From Candidatus Latescibacterota bacterium (lineage in GTDB: Bacteria > Latescibacterota > UBA2968 > UBA8231): a stretch of 40,741 nt of DNA. The notes beneath the pieces are model-generated. The model was not told the DNA's origin. It worked only from the letters and a program-made list of their open reading frames with translations, and ran no database searches. Shown here piece by piece: positions 9,152 through 15,539 of the stretch (positions are counted from its first letter, which is position 1; each line of letters starts with the position of its first letter). The stretch spans positions 1 to 40,741 of the forward strand of contig SLHA01000030.1 of NCBI GenBank assembly GCA_007136405.1. The letters run 5' to 3'. The position numbers and the translations under genes were made by a program.

Positions 9152-9577
9152 CTGATCGCGATCTCCTGTTGGAGTACAAGGACAACCGGTGCCATGCCGA
9201 TGTGGCAATCACCGGACTGCCAAGCCAGTATGAAGGTTGATGGGTCCAGGACCGCCGCACGCTGCCTCCTGGAAATCACTCCGCTGCCTTTCTCTGAGGA
9301 GCAGTCTGGCCAACGGCCGGGTTGATGCTTGAAAGGGGAGGGCGGCAGATGCAGCGGCCTTGTGCCGAAAACACGGTGTCCTGGAACGGTATTCCTGCTG
9401 ACTCCGAACGCCGGAACGGTATTCCCGCTGACTCCGAACGAAAGTATAGACGTGCCTGGAAATCCGGTCAATCAAAGCGCTCCAGCCTGCCATGGCCCCA
9501 CACGGGGTGTGGACGGACAGGATGAGATGAACGGATCATGGAAATCGTGACGGGCCGAAAATAAGGCTGATTACGGG
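9152..9577. other. Gene-poor intergenic region with a 30-bp tandem repeat
   Basis: I see no convincing coding sequence between the oligoendopeptidase start and the promoter at 9578. The notable content is the tandem repeat at 9383-9440. The rest is unremarkable GC-rich sequence, which must contain the promoter of the minus-strand peptidase gene. Confidence 0.5.
9383..9440. repeat. 30-bp tandem repeat, two units
   Basis: GGAACGGTATTC(C/T)... begins at 9383 and again at 9413. The two units share GGAACGGTATTCC, GCTGACTCCGAACG and differ at one base, with a CC spacer ending the first. Because the unit is a multiple of three, it reads as a repeated peptide on both strands. The surrounding frames do not look like real genes, so I treat it as a non-coding repeat. 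Confidence 0.75.
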
Positions 9578-9618
9578 TTGACTTATACGGGACTTGGTGG
9601 TATTAATTACTACCAAGT
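9578..9618 (+). promoter_or_regulatory. Sigma-70-like promoter with palindromic operator overlapping the -10
   Basis: TTGACT at 9578-9583, a 17-base spacer and TATTAA at 9601-9606 form a near-consensus promoter pointing at the small Cys/His gene. An imperfect 27-bp palindrome, arms ACTTGGTgGTA and TACtACCAAGT, covers 9592-9618 and so spans the spacer, the -10 and the expected start site. A dimeric repressor bound there would block RNA polymerase. The regulator is not identified. Confidence 0.6.
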
Positions 9619-9657
9619 TATAGTGAGTGGGCCAAGATTATGGTGAGTGAGCCAGGA
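9618..9657. repeat. 20-bp direct tandem repeat downstream of the promoter
   Basis: TTATAGTGAGTGGGCCAAGA (9618-9637) is followed directly by TTATGGTGAGTGAGCCAGGA (9638-9657); 17 of 20 positions match. The pair begins where the palindromic operator ends, so it would lie in the transcribed leader or act as a second protein-binding site. Confidence 0.65.
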
Positions 9658-9712
9658 CTGGCCTGATCAACTACCGGTACCGGGACGCGAAACCACAGAT
9701 GGCGGGTTGGCG

Positions 9713-10018
9713 ATGAGCGCCGGAAACCAAGCAGTGCGTGTTGCCGTCAAGGAGCCGGTTGCCCTGCAGCAGGAGTTGGAGCAGGCACTGGAATCCGGCG
9801 AGCTGGTCGTGGTATGTTGGGAGCCGGGCTGCACCATGCATCGGCTGCCTCACTGGGACGAAGACACGTGGGTCGATCGCCAGCAGGTATCCGGCTACCG
9901 GCGCTACAGTCACGGGATCTGCCACTGGCATTTCCGGGCGTACTTTCAAGAGATCGACCGTTACCTGGAACGACAGGGCCGCGACCGGGCACCGGTGTCC
10001 GCACTCGCCGGTACCTGA
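9713..10018 (+). CDS. Small Cys/His-containing protein of unknown function
   Basis: The protein has 101 residues from the ATG at 9713. A GTG at 9647 is in frame, but it lies inside the leader repeats and is less likely. The visible features are an acidic N-terminal half (LQQELEQALESGELVVVCWEPGC) and a later YSHGICHWHFRAYF segment. The spacing Cys...Cys...HGICHWH resembles the metal-binding patch of short zinc-ribbon proteins in which a final SHGIC(P) motif is common, so a metal site is possible. It follows the palindrome-controlled promoter and ends before a terminator, suggesting a single-gene transcript. I do not recognise its function. Confidence 0.6.
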   Translation: MSAGNQAVRVAVKEPVALQQELEQALESGELVVVCWEPGCTMHRLPHWDEDTWVDRQQVSGYRRYSHGICHWHFRAYFQEIDRYLERQGRDRAPVSALAGT

Positions 10019-10053
10019 AGAACACCTGCATACCGGCCTCCGGGCTTATATTG

Positions 10054-10083
10054 GGGGAAGCGACCGTGGTCGCCTCCCCTTTT
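10054..10083 (+). terminator. Rho-independent terminator
   Basis: GGGG AA GCGACC, a GT loop, then GGTCGC CT CCCC form a stem with one mismatch, followed directly by TTTT at 10080-10083. It lies 36 bases after the stop of the small Cys/His gene and before the permease gene, so it probably ends the former transcript. Confidence 0.75.
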
Positions 10084-10172
10084 GTGTTGGGGATCGGCAG
10101 GAGCGCGGGTGAAGCCTCGCGGGCCCGGCGGATCAGGCCCCCGCCCCATACCTGAACAGCTGGAACGCACCC

Positions 10173-11078
10173 GTGCCCTACCTCGTGCTTTCCATCGCAG
10201 CGATGACCTGCCTGGCCCTGGTCTTGCGGATCGCTATGGCCAGGGGGACTGATGCCCTGGGCGTGAATGTGGTGTTCCGTGCCGCAGCCGCAACCAGCAC
10301 GGTGGCCAGCGTGGTATTGCTTCTGGATGGCGCAGACGTGGTGGGATTGTGGCCGCAGGTAAGCTGGCGGGTAGCATGGGCATCCGTGTTTTTCTTCCTG
10401 TCCGGTCTGGCTTCGATCAAATCCCTGCAGCATGGCCATCTGGGGTTGAGCTGGGGAGTGCTGCGGTGTTCGATGCTGCTGCCGGTGGTCGCCTCCATCA
10501 CGATCTGGCGTGAGATACCCGTCTGGCCTGTATCGGCGCTGCTCCTGGTCCGGGTAGCCGGCATGATCTCGGCGTGCCTGGCCATCGCCCTGGTGACTGG
10601 CGGTCAGGCGCGCCGCGCCAGTGTGCGCGTCTCTTCCCGGCAGGCGGACAGACAGACCTGGCTGCTGTGGCTGGGCCTGGCTTTTCTTTCCCAGGGTATG
10701 TGGGAGGTCGTGCTGCGTTCCACGCGGGATCTGCCGGATGACCGGGCCCGTACCTTGTTCGTGGCGGGTACTTTCCTGGGAGCGGCCTTGTTGTCGGCCG
10801 GTTCGGTATGCGTCCTGGACGTCCGGATTCGCCGGCGCGAGCTGGGTTTCGGATTGGCGGCGGGCGTGCTCGGGGCTCTGGCGTCGGGAAGCCGTGTGTG
10901 GGCCTTGCGGGATCTGGACGGTCTGGTCGTGTTCCCGGTTACCACGGTCACCGTCATGATTGCGGTGCATCTGCTGGGCGGGGTCATCTGGAGGGAAAAA
11001 ACCGGACTGCTGAGCACGCTGGGTTTCGTCCTGGCCGTACTCAGCGTGCTCCTCATGTCGCTGCGCTTTCCGTTCTGA
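10173..11078 (+). CDS. DMT-superfamily (EamA-like) membrane permease
   Basis: The protein has 301 residues and starts at a GTG; the first hydrophobic segment begins right away (PYLVLSIAAMTCLALVL). About ten hydrophobic segments are visible in two halves of similar size, split by a polar loop near residues 146-163 (rich in Arg, Ser and Gln). This matches the 10-TM drug/metabolite transporter fold. The second half ends in LLGGVIWREKTGLLSTLGFVLAVLSVLLM, and E/K residues in this position are typical of EamA proteins. It would sit in the cytoplasmic membrane and export or import a small metabolite. The substrate cannot be predicted. The terminator at 10054-10083 separates it from the gene upstream, and no clear ribosome site was found. 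Confidence 0.8.
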   Translation: MPYLVLSIAAMTCLALVLRIAMARGTDALGVNVVFRAAAATSTVASVVLLLDGADVVGLWPQVSWRVAWASVFFFLSGLASIKSLQHGHLGLSWGVLRCSMLLPVVASITIWREIPVWPVSALLLVRVAGMISACLAIALVTGGQARRASVRVSSRQADRQTWLLWLGLAFLSQGMWEVVLRSTRDLPDDRARTLFVAGTFLGAALLSAGSVCVLDVRIRRRELGFGLAAGVLGALASGSRVWALRDLDGLVVFPVTTVTVMIAVHLLGGVIWREKTGLLSTLGFVLAVLSVLLMSLRFPF

Positions 11079-11106
11079 TAGGTAGGGCGGCCGGTTTATC
11101 CCAGTC

Positions 11107-11300
11107 TCAGGCGCTATGCTTCGCGAACACCTGCCCCATGGCATGTGAGGTAAGGTGGGTGCCACCCACGTGAAAAGCGACGTTTTCCGCCTGGCGGGCG
11201 TCGGCCAGGCGGGAGGCGACATGCTGGCGTCCAGTGGCGTCCAGCGCATGCAAGCCGCTGTACGAGCCCGGCCTGAAGCGAATCGCTTGATCCCCATAGA
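11107..11300 (-). pseudogene. Possible decayed 3' end of an unidentified gene
   Basis: One minus-strand frame reads VYGDQAIRFRPGSYSGLHAL, continues through RLADARQAENVAFHVGGTHL and ends at a TGA at 11107-11109. It has codon use like the neighbouring real genes and no internal stop over about 64 codons. There is no credible start codon or ribosome site ahead of it; the sialidase gene ends about 120 bases further upstream on the same strand. This looks like the C-terminal remnant of a lost gene. The family is not recognised. Confidence 0.35.
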
Positions 11301-11418
11301 CGCCGGTACTCCGCCTTAACCCATGTTGCCGACGGCGGCGCGCAGTAGGCCTCCATGCCGTCCATCCTGGTGGTGCCGTATGCCGGAGCTGCGGCGCCAG
11401 GGAAAAACGGGCGACGTC

Positions 11419-12450
11419 TCAGACATCCTGTAGCGACCGGCGGGGATCCCACACGACCGTACCCATGTGGTAGCGGTCGTGCCCGGCGATAGACCGAGCG
11501 TAGTATGCGGTCATGATCTGGCCATCGGGAAGCGGAACGCTGCTGGGGTAACCGCCGTCGCCGGTAAAATCAGCGACTCGGACCGGGGTGCTCCAGGTGT
11601 CGCCGCCATCCTCGCTGTGGCGCACGTCCACGCCCCTGGGGTCCTGACGGTTGCCATAGGTAAGCAGCACGCGTCCATCGCGCAGCTGCACCAGATGACC
11701 AGGATGCTGCGCGGGACCGGTCAGACCTTCCAGACGCAGGACCCATGAGCGGGCATCATCGTCGGAAACATACAGATTCAGGCCGTCGTGGCGGGTTGCG
11801 GCCAGCCATCTGCCGTGGCCCAGGTGGATCAGGGCCGGTTCATGGATGATCGCCTCCGGATCGAACGTAACCGATTCACGCCACGTGCGGCCGTCGTCGG
11901 TGCTGCGGTAGACGCAGGATGCGCCCCGTTCGCCGCCGTACAGTCCGACCCGCAGGTGCCCGTCTTCACCGCCGAGAATATCGCCAAAGGGTACCAGATG
12001 GCCCTCGGGGGATGCCGGACGGCGGCCGGCGTGCGGCCAGTCGGCCGGAAAACCCTGCATATCCATGGCCCAGGTTCTGCCTCCGTCCGATGACCGGCTC
12101 ACCAGCGGCGGCAGTACCTGGCCCCGGTTGTCCGCTGCCGCCGGATCCGACCATCCCGACGAGATCACGACAAGGTCGCCGTTGCCGGCCATGCCTGCCG
12201 CTACATTACCGCGGGCCACGGACGGCGTATCGCGCGGGGCGGCCATGCCGCGTTTCTCCCAGGCAGAGGCGGTCGAAGTCAGGGCCCAGCACTCGATGTC
12301 CGCCGGTGTTTTCAGGTGACTCGGCTGGTTGTGGATGGCGGCCATGATCGTGCCGTCCGCCATGACGGTCAGGTTGGGCCACGCACATACATGGTCTATC
12401 GCTACTACCGGGGCAGGTACCCTGCCGAGGCTGTCCTCTACATATCGCAT
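11419..12450 (-). CDS. Exo-alpha-sialidase/BNR-repeat protein
   Basis: The protein has 343 residues from the ATG at 12450, which has CTGGAG 7 bases upstream; the longer upstream frame has no such site. At least four Asp-box (BNR) motifs are visible, SRSSDGGRTW, YRSTDDGRTW, YVSDDDARSW and RHSEDGGDTW, spaced as in a six-bladed sialidase propeller. The early WPNLTVMADGTI and the last LPDGQIMTAYY strands also fit. Family enzymes hydrolyse terminal sialic acids, but many environmental members act on other sugars or have no tested activity. No signal peptide is seen, so it may act inside the cell on imported glycans. The catalytic Arg triad and Tyr/Glu pair were not assigned with certainty. Confidence 0.85.
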   Translation of the reverse strand: MRYVEDSLGRVPAPVVAIDHVCAWPNLTVMADGTIMAAIHNQPSHLKTPADIECWALTSTASAWEKRGMAAPRDTPSVARGNVAAGMAGNGDLVVISSGWSDPAAADNRGQVLPPLVSRSSDGGRTWAMDMQGFPADWPHAGRRPASPEGHLVPFGDILGGEDGHLRVGLYGGERGASCVYRSTDDGRTWRESVTFDPEAIIHEPALIHLGHGRWLAATRHDGLNLYVSDDDARSWVLRLEGLTGPAQHPGHLVQLRDGRVLLTYGNRQDPRGVDVRHSEDGGDTWSTPVRVADFTGDGGYPSSVPLPDGQIMTAYYARSIAGHDRYHMGTVVWDPRRSLQDV

Positions 12451-12855
12451 GGTCGTCTCCAGGTTTGTCTGCATTTCAGGAAGGTGAGCAGCAAGCCGTC
12501 GGTCGTTTGGCTGGCATGCAGACATGATAACGGAATGCACCGGGTTGCTCAATGCCTTGTTGTGGTTGCGCACCGTGTCTACCTCCGGAATGACATCTCA
12601 CGGCCTCCTGAACACCATGGGCGTTCTTCCCGGCAACACCTGGGTACGGTACCCGACCACGGTGGCACATCTGTCATGGTAAGGCATCTGTCATAGTTGC
12701 GAATCCGCCAGGGTAACACAGCTGTCGCGGTGGCGCGTCTGTAGTGGTGTCGGGGCCGCGCGGACAACTCCCTTGACGTACCTCTGAAACCATGCCATCT
12801 TTCGGGCACAACGTGCCGGAAACTTCCATATGCTGCCCTTCTGGATAGCTCTCCG
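12451..12855. other. Divergent intergenic region carrying a 17-bp iteron array
   Basis: This 405-bp gap lies between the minus-strand sialidase start and the plus-strand zinc-ribbon gene. The first 200 bases show no clear signal. The second half holds the iterons at 12654-12755. No protein-coding frame here resembles a real gene. Confidence 0.5.
12654..12755. repeat. Array of six degenerate 17-bp iterons
   Basis: CTGT or a variant recurs at exactly 17-base steps: units start at 12654, 12671, 12688, 12705, 12722 and 12739. The best units read CTGTCATGGTAAGGCAT, CTGTCATAGTTGCGAAT, CTGTCGCGGTGGCGCGT and CTGTAGTGGTGTCGGGG; the common core is C-TGTC--GGT. The array ends about 100 bases ahead of the zinc-ribbon/XRE gene pair. 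Such arrays serve as repeated operators or as Rep-type origin iterons. Confidence 0.65.
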
Positions 12856-13284
12856 ATGTCTGACGAAAAGGTCGCCGCACTGAATCCTACGATCCGCAGG
12901 GGCCTGGGAACGCACGCGCCCAAGGCGTCTGCGCCGGTTGTCCTTGTCGCCGACGGTACTTCGACGGAGTCCTGCTCCAGATGCAACGACACGGGCATCG
13001 TGCGTACCGGCGGCAAACCACGGTTTACCTTCGGCGCCTGTCCAGCATGCCGGAGTCCGGAACTGAAGGTCTACATCACTCAGTTTCGGGAAGGTAGCTG
13101 GATTGCCATTCGGGATTTGTCCGGCTTATGGGGTACAGGCCCTTCAGCTATCCACGCGTTCATGGATATGGAACGCCGGACACCCGACAGCGTCTCCTCG
13201 TTCGCGTCGCAGTACCGGCGGGTTGCCGCGTCAGAGGCCGACCGGCACGCCGCCGGAGGCAGCCGGAGTGAGCGGGTTGCCTGA
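12856..13284 (+). CDS. Small zinc-ribbon protein of unknown function
   Basis: The protein has 142 residues. A CxxC...CxxC module is plain at about residues 40-65: CSRCNDTGIV then GACPAC, with a Gly-rich turn as in DnaJ-type or rubredoxin-like zinc ribbons. After it comes a segment rich in aromatic and basic residues (KVYITQFREGSWIAIRDLSGLW) and a Ser/Ala/Arg tail. It lies 24 bases ahead of the XRE regulator and probably shares its transcript, with the 17-bp iterons just upstream. A DNA- or RNA-binding accessory role is possible. I do not recognise the family, and the ribosome site is weak. Confidence 0.6.
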   Translation: MSDEKVAALNPTIRRGLGTHAPKASAPVVLVADGTSTESCSRCNDTGIVRTGGKPRFTFGACPACRSPELKVYITQFREGSWIAIRDLSGLWGTGPSAIHAFMDMERRTPDSVSSFASQYRRVAASEADRHAAGGSRSERVA

Positions 13285-13308
13285 GTTCGGGAGAAGGAAC
13301 TTCACATC

Positions 13309-13809
13309 GTGTCTGCGCTGGGCGAGCTGATACGGGCTGGCCGCCTCAGGGCCGGTCTTACCCAGCGCGATCTGGGTGCGCGGGCGTCCATGCCCGACAA
13401 GCCGGACGGCGTGTGGGGCACCTACATAGGCCAGATCGAGCGCGGCAAGCGGATGCCGCCAGACAGGCTGCTACTGCGTATCGCGGAGGTCCTGGAGCTG
13501 GATCCGTACCACGTGCTAGCAGCCGCCAACCATAGTCGCGCCCGGACGGAAACCGGTCGGCAACTATTTGCCCTGGCGCCGCTCCTCTTCCTTCTGCAGG
13601 ATGACCAGGGACGGATGCCTGCGGATCTGCCCAACGCGTTGCGTTCGCTGATCCGTCTTCACGCAACGTTGCAGAACGAGCGGCATGCACGCCTGCGCCA
13701 GGTGTTGAGCGCGGTGGCCCAGGTGGACGAGAGTCGCTGGCGGATGTTCTGTAACGCCGTGGCGGCTATCAGCGCTACGGCGGCATCGGAAAAAACCGGG
13801 AGCCACTGA
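13309..13809 (+). CDS. XRE-family transcriptional regulator
   Basis: The protein has 166 residues from a GTG at 13309, preceded by GGAGAAGGAA at a suitable distance. Residues about 5-70 form an XRE/Cro-type helix-turn-helix: LGELIRAGRLRAGLTQRDLG, an IGQIERGKRMPP recognition region, and LLLRIAEVLELDPYHVL. The insertion between helices 2 and 3 (SMPDKPDGVWGTY) is longer than usual. The C-terminal part is alpha-helical and rich in Leu and Ala, probably for dimerisation. It follows the zinc-ribbon gene closely. The 17-bp repeat array upstream of both genes is a natural candidate for its own binding sites, but that is inference. Confidence 0.85.
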   Translation: MSALGELIRAGRLRAGLTQRDLGARASMPDKPDGVWGTYIGQIERGKRMPPDRLLLRIAEVLELDPYHVLAAANHSRARTETGRQLFALAPLLFLLQDDQGRMPADLPNALRSLIRLHATLQNERHARLRQVLSAVAQVDESRWRMFCNAVAAISATAASEKTGSH

Positions 13810-13873
13810 GCGGTAGTATCGGCCGGCGGCGGCCACTGACTCACGCGGGCCGGACGGCGCGTCAGGGCGGATG

Positions 13874-14713
13874 TCAGGGCATTTCCGCCGCGGCTGCGTT
13901 ACCGTCGTTGTGGGCGTCCCTGGCGTCCCTGCCGTCGCTGGCGTCCCGGCTGGTAAGCCCGCCACCACGCAGTTTCAAGGGCAGGCTCCACAGCACTTGA
14001 CCATCAGGAGCGCAAAGCTGCAGTTGGTGAGGTCCGGACACCTTGGTGCTGAAGCGGACCGTCTTGATGATGTGGGCATCCCACTGGCCGGCGGCGAATT
14101 CGATATCCAACACCGTGTTCTTGTAACGGGCTGCGTGTGCCACGTCCTCGGGAACCAGTTTCAACGGCAGATGCTGCTTCTCCTCATCCACTCCTTCAAG
14201 ACGAGCCACATGGGCAAAGATACTCACGTGACAGGTGCCGTCCGGAGCGCGGGTAGCGGAATCAGGAACAACGCCCGTCAGCGCAAACTGGCGCACCACC
14301 AAGTGGCCGGCAACCATTCCGGATAAGACCTCGACCTCGAAAGAAACATCCAGCCAAGTGCGGACCAGAACGCTGCGGTCTGCCAGAGGCTGCAAACAGG
14401 ACTGGATGCGTTTACAGGCGGAATCCGCGGTTTCTGCGTACCGTCGGACGCCTGCACCCTCTGCGCTTTCTGCGCTTTCTGCGCTTTCTTGGCTCTCTGC
14501 GCCCTCTGCGTCGTCAGAGGTCTCTCTGGAAGAGGCGGCAGCGTTGGTCGCAACCTCCTGGCTTGACGGAGCCGCGGTCAGGCTGAGGCCGGCGAAGGCT
14601 CCGCTGGAATCCTCACGCAGGCGTAAGGAAAAGTGCGTGGCGGCCGCCTGTCGAGTCCACTCGGCCGCCAGTTCCATGGCTGCGGTCGCAGTGGACAAAG
14701 TGGTTCTGGGCAT
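13874..14713 (-). CDS. Unknown protein with acidic low-complexity segment
   Basis: The protein has 279 residues, with an ATG at 14713 preceded by GGGAG. About residues 60-90 form a low-complexity acidic stretch built from repeats of AES/AEG (nucleotides: repeated TTTCTGCGC), probably a flexible linker. The C-terminal half (about 110-255) has alternating hydrophobic strands (WLDVSFEVEVLSGMVAGHLVVRQF, VLDIEFAAGQW, TKVSGPHQLQLCAP), suggesting a beta-rich domain. The last 20 residues are another Asp/Ala/Arg repeat. It is the second gene of a minus-strand operon, 23 bases after the ribbon-helix-helix-like gene. No family was recognised. Confidence 0.65.
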   Translation of the reverse strand: MPRTTLSTATAAMELAAEWTRQAAATHFSLRLREDSSGAFAGLSLTAAPSSQEVATNAAASSRETSDDAEGAESQESAESAESAEGAGVRRYAETADSACKRIQSCLQPLADRSVLVRTWLDVSFEVEVLSGMVAGHLVVRQFALTGVVPDSATRAPDGTCHVSIFAHVARLEGVDEEKQHLPLKLVPEDVAHAARYKNTVLDIEFAAGQWDAHIIKTVRFSTKVSGPHQLQLCAPDGQVLWSLPLKLRGGGLTSRDASDGRDARDAHNDGNAAAAEMP

Positions 14714-14736
14714 GGTGCGACTCCCGCGATTGATGC

Positions 14737-15171
14737 CTAAGCAGATTCTGGTCGGTTGGATTCCGATGCTGAAATATCCCCGGATTGGACTAGCGGCGGC
14801 CAGAGAGAGAGTTGCTCTACGTTGAGGTTGTCCTCCATCTCGGCGGTCTCCACGTGCGACAGCTCCGGGAACTGGTCCTCCAGGAAATTCATGACCAGGA
14901 GCAGACAGCGCCGGGCCAGTTCAGCGCGAGACCAGCCCAGTTTCTCGCTGATCTGGCGCAACCGGTGAAAATCCTGAGGGACCAGGCCGAACTGAACGGA
15001 GCGGCACTTGCGTGCACTGTTGTTGGCGGGGTTGCTGGTGCTGGCCGGCGACGGCCGTCGTGTGCGCGTGGTCTTGTTCTCCACACTGCTGCACACGGCC
15101 AGCATTTCCCGCGCCGCGGCCAGAGTCTGACCGATGCGATTCCCACGAATCCCTAAATCTTGCCTGGCCAT
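14737..15171 (-). CDS. Putative ribbon-helix-helix-type DNA-binding protein
   Basis: The protein has 144 residues from the ATG at 15171. A GTG at 15231 would add 20 residues, but it lies upstream of the predicted transcription start and has no ribosome site. The N-terminal 50 residues are basic and disordered-looking. Residues about 55-100 read RSVQFGLVPQDFHRLRQISE then KLGWSRAELARRCLLLVMNF, a short strand followed by two helices, as in MetJ/Arc-type folds. The acidic tail may mediate protein contacts. The promoter upstream has a palindrome in its spacer, compatible with autoregulation, and a DnaA-box array lies further upstream. It probably forms an operon with the unknown gene downstream. 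The fold assignment is by pattern only. Confidence 0.55.
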   Translation of the reverse strand: MARQDLGIRGNRIGQTLAAAREMLAVCSSVENKTTRTRRPSPASTSNPANNSARKCRSVQFGLVPQDFHRLRQISEKLGWSRAELARRCLLLVMNFLEDQFPELSHVETAEMEDNLNVEQLSLWPPLVQSGDISASESNRPESA

Positions 15172-15231
15172 AGTACCGTTCACAGCGCGAATGGGTTGTT
15201 GTATGCTTGGGAGGGGTCTCGTTGCGGGCAC

Positions 15232-15260
15232 AAGTTACGTGTGCGATGATCGCACGTCAA
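15232..15260 (-). promoter_or_regulatory. Promoter with a perfect palindrome in its spacer
   Basis: On the minus strand TTGACG (15260-15255), a 17-base spacer and TAACTT (15237-15232) form a good sigma-70-like promoter for the ribbon-helix-helix-like gene. The spacer contains the 15-base palindrome GTGCGATNATCGCAC (15241-15255), a likely repressor site. The expected start site near 15226 makes 15171 the only credible ATG. Confidence 0.6.
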
Positions 15261-15287
15261 GAACCAAATTCGATGTGAATAGGATGG

Positions 15288-15382
15288 TTATCCACATGCC
15301 GCGAGGAGGTTATCCACATTTTGCCCTGGTTATCCACAGAAATCGGATGGATTCTCCACAATTACCGGGCTATTTGTCAACA
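15288..15382 (+). promoter_or_regulatory. Phased array of DnaA boxes
   Basis: Three perfect TTATCCACA boxes lie at 15288-15296, 15310-15318 and 15330-15338. One single-mismatch box (TTCTCCACA) is at 15352-15360 and a two-mismatch box (TTGTCAACA) at 15374-15382. Start-to-start steps are 22, 20, 22 and 22, close to two helix turns, and all point the same way. The site lies between the stop of uvrC and the promoter of the ribbon-helix-helix-like gene. It may be an origin, a DnaA-controlled promoter or a titration site. Confidence 0.8.
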
Positions 15383-15539
15383 CTGGGCCTGGTAAAAATC
15401 GTTCACACTGCGGTCTGAGGATCCGTATAAATGGCCGCTACCGACGATCTAACCGGAAGGGATGAACGTTAGGAGGGCCTGGCGCCCAGAGCTGGCGGTG
15501 TATGGCTGCCTGATTTGGCCATGCGACCCTGGGCACCGT

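Noticed and set aside
9699..9716. Five-codon leader frame overlapping the start at 9713
   Set aside because: ATG...TGA overlaps the ATG of the small gene in an ATGA, but it is too short to separate from chance.
9747..11297. Minus-strand open frame of 516 codons opposite the Cys/His and DMT genes
   Set aside because: Its translation is rich in Gln, Arg and Pro with no hydrophobic pattern, while the plus strand encodes a clear ten-segment permease.
12654..12755. CRISPR array
   Set aside because: The units are only 17 bases long with no spacers between them, and no cas genes occur in the window.
15288..15382. Confident call of the chromosomal origin at the DnaA boxes
   Set aside because: No replication genes lie nearby, gene directions do not diverge from this point and no AT-rich element is clear. 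I therefore report a DnaA-box array without calling oriC.
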